Source of the DNA: CAYVFC01 sp964450715
GTDB lineage: Bacteria; Myxococcota_A; Polyangia; Polyangiales; JAFGIB01
Length of the DNA stretch: 10,454 nucleotides
Direction: 5' to 3'
Assembly: GCA_964450715.1 (NCBI GenBank)
Contig: CAYVFC010000207.1
Location: 1-10,454 of the forward strand
This document shows, piece by piece, positions 5,086 through 10,454 of this stretch; positions within the stretch are counted from its first letter, which is position 1; every line of letters starts with the position of its first letter. The translations under genes were made by a program, and so were the position numbers. The notes below the pieces were generated by a model. It ran no database searches and was not told the DNA's origin. It was given only the letters and a program-made list of their open reading frames with translations.

Positions 5086-7464
5086 TTACGGGGCAAGAAT
5101 ACCGTCGACCTCCCCGGCAACCTCGGCCGACAGCTCGATCTGCTCGGGTTGCGGTTCGGCCTCGGTTCGTAACGGGTAGCGTACCAGGATAGTCCCGGTA
5201 AAGAAGGGTACCTCGAGGCTATCCACCGCGGCGAGCAAACAGGCGCGGAGCGGCTCGGCGATCTCTCCCCGTACCTCGGCGCGGACCACCTCCCGCTCCG
5301 CCAGGCGGAAGACGAAGAGCGCGCGCCGTCGGTAGTGCGTTCGTCCCGCGCGGTCGCGCCGGAAACAGCCCCGCGCCACCGGTATGATGCGCTTGCGCAG
5401 CATGGCGAGCAGGGGATCGGCCGGCATCGCCTTGCCCGCGCCCGCGCTGGCGGTCGTCTGCCCGTCCGTGAGCGGCCCCTTGCGTCCCGCGCGATTCGAA
5501 CGCGACGAGCCACCCGCGTCCGTTTTCCGGCAGGCCCGCGGCTCGGCCAGTACGACCGGCGCCGCGTCCGAGCTGATCCCACCGTAACGCCAGGCAGGCC
5601 CGCGCGGATCGCAAGCCTCGCCCTCGCCCGCGGCGACGGGCCGCTGCAGCGCGCTGGTCGAGTAGTCGGCCGCATCGACAGCAGCCAGGACCGCTGCCCG
5701 CGGACAGAGGCCTGCCGTTGTCGCGCTGCGCACCGCCAGGCCGCGGCCCAGTCGCGGGGGGGGCGCCGATCGGCTGACCCGTACGCCGGTGAGCGAAGCC
5801 GAGCCTCCCTGCACCGCCTCCCAGACGCGCTCCTCGCCGGCGCGTAGTGGTCCCCCGTTCAGCGTCCGCTTCCCCACTTTCAGCGCCACCCGGCTGCGCA
5901 CCACCGGGGCGAATAGTTCGGTCAAGCGATCCTGCAGGCGGGCTGGGTTTCGGCCGCGTTCTGCTTCGGCGGCCTCTGCTCCCGCGTCCACGACCACCCC
6001 GCCCGTGGACTCGGCGCCCTCGCGCAGCCTGCTCACCGCTTCGCGGTCCGCCACGTTGAGCACGGAGACCTCGACTCCGGCGCGCCGGGCTGGGTCGAAC
6101 GCATCGTCGCGGCCGGTGGTCAGACCGCCGTCGCCTACGACCACCATCAACGGCCGCAGCTTCTGCCTCGCGTCTCGAGCGAGCCACGAGGCGGCCGTTT
6201 TCCAGACGCTCTCGAAACGGGTGGCCGAGCCCATGTCGGGTAGACGCACGGCTTCGGCCAGCGGTGCCAGGGGCAGATCGTCAACCGCCACGGGCTCGGC
6301 GCTCACCGTCCGGGCGCGAGAGGCGAACACGAGCGAGCGCACGCGCGAGCCGGGCGGAGCGGCGGAGAGAAGTAGCGCCACGGCGGGCACGATCCGTCCG
6401 CGCGCCGGTCCGAGCGTCGAGGGCGAGACGTCGATCGCTATTACCAGATCGACCGGGGCGGCTGGCCGGGGCGCGGCCACGACCCGGGCGCGCAGGCAGC
6501 GCTTCGACGCGCAACGGTAGCTCCAGAGGGTTCCCGAAACCGCTTTCGCGTCCGGGGCGAGCCGGGCGCTCAAGTCGATCGGCTCCCAGGCCTCGCGGGG
6601 CAAGGGCTGCTCGCCGGGCGGGCCGAACGAGGCGGACGCCTCGACCATCTCGGAGGACTCGACCCACAGCTCGGTGCGCGCTGCCCGCGGATCACTGCCG
6701 CGCGCGGGCAGCCGGAACCTGGCGACGCCGTTGTGCAGGGAGGCATCGGCCAGGTAGCTCACCTCAACCGTCAGGTCCGAGCCCTTGACCACGGGCGCGG
6801 CGCGCACCACCAGCGCCGCTCCACGCTCGTCGCTCTCGGGCGCCGCGTGAGCGAGCGGAAGCGCACGTACCGGACCGCGTGCCTGCACTGAATCGTCATA
6901 GGCGCTGAAGGGACCGAAGGACATGTCCGCGCTGCCCTGTCTGCAGCCGACCTCGTTGCAGACCGCCAGCGCCTCGAGCCCGGCTCCCTCGGGAAGCGGC
7001 AAGCGGTAGCGAACCTCAGCGGGGCGTTCCGAGACCGAGGAGAAACGCATGGATATCGACACCCGGGCCAGCCCGTGATCGAGCTCGACCCAGACCCGGT
7101 GTCGGCTCTCGCGCACCGCTCCCATGGCTGTCACGACCTCGCCGGCTTTGGCCCTTGTCGCGAGCGGGCGGGGACCGTAGCGCGGATCGGGCTCGGCCGG
7201 CTTCGGCTCTACCGATGCGCTTCGTTTTCGCCCGATCGCGTCCAAGCTGTCGTCGCCTCTCTGCAGCCCGATGGGATCGTCGGTCGAGGCCGAGTAGGGA
7301 AGGCTCTGCTCCAGGCGGGGAAGGTCGCGAGCGACGGATGGCTCATCGAGCTCGTTCGCGGCGCCCGGCGCGACTTGACCCGCCGCGACCAGGGCGAACC
7401 CGCCGCACGCGAGCCAGAGCAATAGCAATGGGGACGCGGTTAGCTTTTTCGCTTTTCGCGCCAT
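5086..7464 (-). CDS. Exported VIT and vWA domain protein with AgmX/PglI-like C-terminal domain
   Basis: This 792-residue protein starts at ATG 7464-7462, with AAGGA close upstream. The N-terminus is a Lys/Arg-rich n-region, then a hydrophobic segment (about 13-28) forming a signal peptide or anchor. Cys20 sits after WLA, a poor lipobox. A disordered stretch (about 40-105) precedes a VIT domain (about 108-240, with VRYRLPLPEGAGLEALAV and LTVEVSY). The vWA domain (about 338-500) has MIDAS residues D345-V-S347-P-S349, a Thr in MGSATRFES (about T415) and D445 in VVVGDGG. The C-terminal about 85 residues (683-768) contain IIPVARGCF (Cys700), RACLLAAVDSLEVPF (Cys742) and ILVRYPL. This matches the Cys-x-n-Cys pattern of the AgmX/PglI or TonB-like C-terminal domains of myxobacterial envelope proteins, but it is divergent, lacking the usual G-x-V-x-V core. 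VIT-vWA proteins act in metal-dependent protein-protein contacts outside the cytoplasm. It lies 102 bp after the receiver-PATAN-TPR gene on the same strand, possibly in one operon. Its first codons lie in an inverted-repeat arm. Confidence 0.9.
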   Translation of the reverse strand: MARKAKKLTASPLLLLWLACGGFALVAAGQVAPGAANELDEPSVARDLPRLEQSLPYSASTDDPIGLQRGDDSLDAIGRKRSASVEPKPAEPDPRYGPRPLATRAKAGEVVTAMGAVRESRHRVWVELDHGLARVSISMRFSSVSERPAEVRYRLPLPEGAGLEALAVCNEVGCRQGSADMSFGPFSAYDDSVQARGPVRALPLAHAAPESDERGAALVVRAAPVVKGSDLTVEVSYLADASLHNGVARFRLPARGSDPRAARTELWVESSEMVEASASFGPPGEQPLPREAWEPIDLSARLAPDAKAVSGTLWSYRCASKRCLRARVVAAPRPAAPVDLVIAIDVSPSTLGPARGRIVPAVALLLSAAPPGSRVRSLVFASRARTVSAEPVAVDDLPLAPLAEAVRLPDMGSATRFESVWKTAASWLARDARQKLRPLMVVVGDGGLTTGRDDAFDPARRAGVEVSVLNVADREAVSRLREGAESTGGVVVDAGAEAAEAERGRNPARLQDRLTELFAPVVRSRVALKVGKRTLNGGPLRAGEERVWEAVQGGSASLTGVRVSRSAPPPRLGRGLAVRSATTAGLCPRAAVLAAVDAADYSTSALQRPVAAGEGEACDPRGPAWRYGGISSDAAPVVLAEPRACRKTDAGGSSRSNRAGRKGPLTDGQTTASAGAGKAMPADPLLAMLRKRIIPVARGCFRRDRAGRTHYRRRALFVFRLAEREVVRAEVRGEIAEPLRACLLAAVDSLEVPFFTGTILVRYPLRTEAEPQPEQIELSAEVAGEVDGILAP

Positions 7465-7550
7465 ATTCCTTCGATGGCTCTCGACCCGAAAACCGCACTG
7501 CTTTCAGGAATCGACGGATAGCGAAAAGTGAAAAAGCTAACCGCGTCCCC
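7430..7550. repeat. Inverted repeat with 30-bp arms (29/30 match) straddling the VIT-vWA start codon
   Basis: The left arm 7430-7459 (GGGGACGCGGTTAGC...) is the reverse complement of 7521-7550 except for one base. The arms are separated by 61 bp that hold the VIT-vWA start codon and ribosome binding site. Both outer ends read GGGGACG, like the repeat ends at 4770, and the 11-mer GCTTTTTCACT is shared with 4852-4862. The left arm is translated as residues 2-11 of the VIT-vWA protein (ARKAKKLTAS). As RNA the arms could pair and hide the start site. As DNA it looks like a REP-family doublet. Confidence 0.85.
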
Positions 7551-7566
7551 TATGCCCTATTCCCTG

Positions 7567-8445
7567 TTACCGGATCATGCGCCGGCACTCCTGAACGTAG
7601 ATGCCCTTGCCGAGCTCGACGCATTTTCGGTAAGCCTCGCGCGCTCCCTGCTTGTCGTTCAGGCCGTCCCTTGCCGCCCCCAGCACGATCCAGGCCTCGC
7701 TGCTGGTCTGATCCTGGACCACGGCCCGCGCCGCATAGTCCGCCGCCGCGCTGTTGTCGCCTTTGTTCAGGTGGTGAAATGCCAGCTTGCTGAGCGCCTC
7801 GCTTCCATTCGGCTTGACCGACAGGGCCTGCTCGTAAAGCGCTGCGGCGCGGCTTCTGCGTCCCTTTGCTTCCAGCCCCTCGGCCTCTTTCAACAGCTCG
7901 GCGTAGCGCTCCTCGCCTGCGGCGCCCGCCGGCTCCTCCGGCCGGGGCTCGCCTATCTCGATCTCGCTGGACGCGCCCGTCGCGGTTACCTCCTCCTCAG
8001 CACCGGGTTGCTCGGCTTGCTCCGGCGTAACCTCCGGCGCCGTAACCGGCTCCCCGTCGGCCGCGCCGGCCGGCTGCTCCGCCGACTGCTGCGGCTCGGT
8101 CTCGGCAGCCCCGGCTGCCTCACCGCCGGGATCAGCCTCGGGCGTTTCCGGGTCGTTCTCGTCGGCTTGCACGCCGGTCGCTGCATCATCCGGAGAATAG
8201 GCGAGGTAGATCCCCAGCGCTGCCAGCGATCCCAGTCCCAAGACGATCAGCGCGATCCGGGTCATTCGCGCGCTGGCCGATACCGGGATGGTGGTAAAGC
8301 GGACATCGTCCTCTTCGCTATCGAACGTCTCCGGCCGGTCGGGCCTGTCGCTCGGACGACCCGAGGGCCGTGAGATTCTCCGGACCGCGGGGACATCGTC
8401 CTCTTCGCTATCGAACGTCTCCGGCCGGTCGGGCCTGTCGCTCGG
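7567..8445 (-). CDS. TPR-containing C-terminal part of a receiver-PATAN-TM-TPR protein (interrupted by assembly gap)
   Basis: Translated from the gap edge at 8445 this gives 292 residues and a stop. It begins with the second half of a 30-residue Pro/Arg-then-acidic repeat unit, then one complete unit ending EEDDV, then RFTTIPVSASAR. A single transmembrane helix follows (IALIVLGLGSLAALGIYLAY; about residues 64-83 from the gap). Arg residues before the helix predict the N-terminal side in the cytoplasm and the rest in the periplasm. A Glu/Ala/Pro-rich linker of about 95 residues leads to about three TPR-like helical pairs (from YAELLKEAEGLEAKG through AAALYEQALSVKP and AWIVLGAARD to the end). 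The only obvious internal start, ATG 8265, has no Shine-Dalgarno sequence, and the frame is open upstream to the gap. A shorter gene starting there would be a 232-residue membrane-anchored TPR protein. I judge it to be the 3' part of the gene at 8546-10454. Confidence 0.85.
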   Translation of the reverse strand, partial: PSDRPDRPETFDSEEDDVPAVRRISRPSGRPSDRPDRPETFDSEEDDVRFTTIPVSASARMTRIALIVLGLGSLAALGIYLAYSPDDAATGVQADENDPETPEADPGGEAAGAAETEPQQSAEQPAGAADGEPVTAPEVTPEQAEQPGAEEEVTATGASSEIEIGEPRPEEPAGAAGEERYAELLKEAEGLEAKGRRSRAAALYEQALSVKPNGSEALSKLAFHHLNKGDNSAAADYAARAVVQDQTSSEAWIVLGAARDGLNDKQGAREAYRKCVELGKGIYVQECRRMIR

Positions 8446-8580
8446 NNNNNNNNNNNNNNNNNNNNNNNNNNNNNNNNNNNNNNNNNNNNNNNNNNNNNNN
8501 NNNNNNNNNNNNNNNNNNNNNNNNNNNNNNNNNNNNNNNNNNNNNACGACCCGAGGGCCGTGAGATTCTCCGGACCGCGG
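8301..8580 (-). repeat. 90-bp in-frame tandem repeat (at least 2 units), second unit split by assembly gap
   Basis: Unit 1 is 8301-8390. Unit 2 is 8391-8445 (identical to 8301-8355) plus 8546-8580 (identical to 8356-8390), with 100 N between. The period of 90 bp is 30 codons. The encoded unit runs PAVRRISRPSGR, then PSDRPDRPE, then TFDSEEDDV: basic and Pro-rich, then acidic, likely disordered. The unit-to-unit junction at 8390/8391 lies within the left contig and supports at least two copies. The true number is unknown because assembly broke here. Confidence 0.93.
8446..8545. other. Assembly gap: exactly 100 N
   Basis: The run is exactly 100 N, the size commonly used as a placeholder for gaps of unknown length. 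It sits at the same phase of the 90-bp repeat on both sides, so removing it restores an uninterrupted tandem repeat and an uninterrupted reading frame. Translating through it shifts the downstream frame by one base and produces a false stop at 8408-8410. Confidence 0.97.
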
Positions 8581-10454
8581 GGATGGGGATGTCCGATATC
8601 CGCGCTCTCTCCACCTCTTCTTCGGCCTTCCGATCGGGCGCCGCTGGTTCCTGGCGCTCGATCCGCCCCGGCGGTTCGATCTCCGGCGCGGTCGTCCTCT
8701 CCTTCCGGCCGTCTGCCTCGGGCTCGGTGATGCGCAGCAGCGCCGCGGGGGGCGGTGGCGGTACGGGTCTGGGCGGCGGCGTCACGCTGACCATGCCGAT
8801 CTGCTCGATGTCGGTATCGCGGAGGGTGAGCTCGTCGCCGGGGTGATTCAATCTCGCTCTGGTGGCGTCGGAGCTGGCCGCCCTCTGCTCTGTCCCGAAC
8901 CCGCTCGTCACTGGCGCGCGGTGCAGGGGCGAGACGAGCAAGCCCGATGAGGTGGTGATTCGCAGTCGCTTTCCGCGTCGCCGGGCGTTGCTATAGCGCA
9001 CCATATGCGTATGCGTCGCGGGTCGCACTGCGGACGCGGGTCGGCCGGAGACTTTCGAGTCCTTTTCCTTCGCCTCCAGAGCGGGAGCCTCTGGTTCGGG
9101 TGGTTGCTCCTCGCTCTGCCATTCCCGCGTCTCGCGTTCCTCGGAGAGCCATTCCCCGGTTTCGCGTTCCTCGGTTAGCGATTCGTCGCTCGGCTGCTGT
9201 TCGCTCTGCGTCTCGGCCGCCTTGAGCGGAGTTGCTTTTTCGCCCTCTTCCATCAACCGCACGGCCTCGCCGACTCCTTCTCCCGATCCCGGCTCATGGC
9301 GGGGAAAATGGATCACGGTTCCGCCTTGCTCCGGTGCATCGGCAGCAACTGGCTCGTTTCCCTCACCGGGAGCTGCGGGCTGCGTTTCTTCGGGGAGCGC
9401 GATCGGCGTTCCGTAAGGGGGTGTCTTCTGTCGTTCGCGTCCGAACGGATACTCCAGCGTGGACGGTCCGTTGGCTAATCCACCCCGGCCGGCCGGCTGT
9501 TCTCCTTCAACTTCCCCGGCTTGTTGCCTGTTGCCTTCCGGTCGAGCCGTATCGTGCGGAGCAGCGTCGTCCCGTTCGGGTTCACCGCTCCCCTCCGCCC
9601 GGTTCTGGAACGCGGCAGCGCTGAGGGAGGTCGTCGGCCTTCTGCGCGGCGAGTACGGTGTTGGCTCGCTTTCCCGCTTCGCCTCCTCCTGCGGAGGCGC
9701 GGGGATCATCGAAGTCTTGCGCCCGGTATCGAAGATGATTCCTTCAAAGTAGAGCTTGGATACAGCCGCGAGCACATCGAGGTCATCCATGCCCGAGGCC
9801 GATTCGATGATCCCCATCAGCGAGTTATTACCGTCGACGTGCCGGAGCGCCTCGTTGACCTCGTCCGGGATTTCGGCCAGCCGATCCAGTAGCGCTTCTT
9901 CGTTCACCTCGAAGACGGTGTCCAGCGCGGGCAGCTGCTCCATGAAGCGCCCCCACTCGTCCATCCGCCGCATCCCTTCCATCAGCACCGCCTGCGAGGA
10001 AGCCCTGATAGCATCCTCCATCCGCACCGTCCTGAAATCGATCTCGAAGCTGCCGGCGGTCAGCACCAGCGCCCGGTAAACGGCCCTGGCCCCTCTCAGC
10101 CGGCCGAGCTCGGCGTCAACCAGCTGTCCGTCCCTGAAGTAGATGGCGCCCCGCTGCTTGCCGCTGCTCAGGTACAGCACGCCGGTCTTCTTGCCGATGT
10201 CGATGGTCTGGATCAGGTCGACCAGCCCCATGTCGGCCAGCGATCCGGTGAAACGGGCCTTGCCCGTGACCGAATCGCGTTGCGACATGCCCTCGCGCTG
10301 TTTCCGCTGCAGCACGAGATTCACCCGGGTGATGATCTCCTTTATGTAGATGGGCTTGGTGAGGTAGTCCTCCACACCCAGCTCCAGGCCGCGGACCTTG
10401 CTCTCTACCGCCACGTCGCTGGCTAGAAAGATGAAGGGGATGTCCATCCACTGC
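8546..10454 (-). CDS. Receiver (REC) and PATAN/DUF4388 protein, N-terminal part of the REC-PATAN-TM-TPR fusion (5' end outside window, 3' end at assembly gap)
   Basis: About 636 residues are visible. The frame is open at the window edge, so the start is missing. Numbering from the ATG at 10447, the first about 50 residues are the end of a CheY-like receiver domain (IPFIFLASD, then LGVEDYLTKPI with the conserved Lys31), so the phosphoacceptor Asp lies outside the window. The usual Thr/Ser at the end of strand beta-4 appears to be Ala9, followed by Ser10. A PATAN/DUF4388 domain follows (about 65-170: FTGSLADMGLVDLIQTIDIGK, TGVLYLSSG, IYFRDGQLVDAELG), then a helical extension (to about 255). PATAN domains in myxobacterial response regulators act in protein contacts for polarity, motility and related signalling. 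The rest (about 260-634) is disordered: Glu/Pro/Arg-rich, with a short 10-residue repeat and a basic patch (RYSNARRRGKRLR). It ends in the 30-residue repeat at the gap. Across the gap the frame continues into the TM-TPR part ending at 7567. An apparent stop at 8408 is a gap artefact. Confidence 0.9.
9118..9177 (-). repeat. Two 30-bp coding repeats in the disordered linker
   Basis: Positions 9118-9147 and 9148-9177 match at 25 of 30 bases and encode TEERETGEWL and SEERETREWQ, with a degenerate third start SEEQ. This is an acidic low-complexity duplication inside the linker of the receiver-PATAN protein. Confidence 0.75.

Noticed and set aside
5756..5763. G8 run inside the VIT-vWA gene as a phase-variable tract
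   Set aside because: It is shorter than typical slippage tracts, lies in ordinary Pro codons (APPPR), and the frame is consistent on both sides.
5010..6187. Minus-strand frames of 200-320 codons overlapping the VIT-vWA gene in another phase
   Set aside because: They are Arg/Gly-rich with no recognisable domain, while the 792-residue frame has continuous VIT, vWA and C-terminal domain motifs.
7528..8373. Plus-strand frame starting MKKLTASP opposite the TPR region
   Set aside because: It starts inside the inverted-repeat arm, is antisense to the TPR domain and encodes Leu/Arg-rich sequence with no motif.
8408..8445. C-terminus ERQARPAGDVR and stop at 8408 for the receiver-PATAN gene
   Set aside because: This reading exists only because 100 N is not a multiple of three. 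The same DNA in unit 1 is read in the other frame as part of the open repeat.

Overview
The window is high-GC DNA, roughly two-thirds G+C by eye, and looks like Myxococcota (Polyangia-like). The pointers are an ECF sigma factor in a coupled operon with lineage-typical secreted proteins, a von Willebrand A (vWA) lipoprotein with EF-hands, a VIT-vWA protein with an AgmX/PglI-like C-terminus, and a receiver-PATAN (DUF4388) protein. No database search was possible, so the taxonomy is inference. A run of exactly 100 N at 8446-8545 suggests a scaffolded draft or metagenome assembly.

Layout. (1) 1-2003, minus strand: a three-gene operon reading secreted protein -> ECF sigma factor -> small Ala/Gly-rich protein cut by the window edge. 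Both junctions are ATGA stop/start overlaps. (2) 2004-2398: a non-coding divergent region. (3) 2399-3751, plus strand: a lipoprotein with two EF-hand loops and a vWA domain. Its stop codon lies inside a 185-bp imperfect palindrome (3747-3931). (4) 4043-4747, plus strand: a class I SAM methyltransferase resembling METTL21-type lysine methyltransferases. (5) 4748-5085: a dense block of REP-like repeats between convergent genes, with a candidate intrinsic terminator. (6) 5086-7464, minus strand: an exported VIT-vWA protein. (7) 7430-7550: an inverted repeat with 30-bp arms straddling that gene's start. (8) 7567-10454, minus strand: what appears as two genes is best read as one, broken by the 100-N gap.

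The main result is the reconstruction of (8). The sequence left of the gap (8391-8445, 55 bp) and right of it (8546-8580, 35 bp) together make exactly one second copy of a 90-bp unit whose first copy is 8301-8390. If the placeholder Ns are removed, the codon phase is exact and the frame stays open. This gives one protein: receiver domain (start outside the window) - PATAN - long disordered linker with 30-residue repeats - one transmembrane helix - TPR domain. The apparent end of the receiver-PATAN gene at 8408 is then an artefact of 100 N not being a multiple of three. The TPR part has no visible ribosome binding site at its only apparent ATG, which fits. With the VIT-vWA gene next on the same strand, the pair may form a trans-envelope signalling or surface-organisation unit. 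That role is inference.
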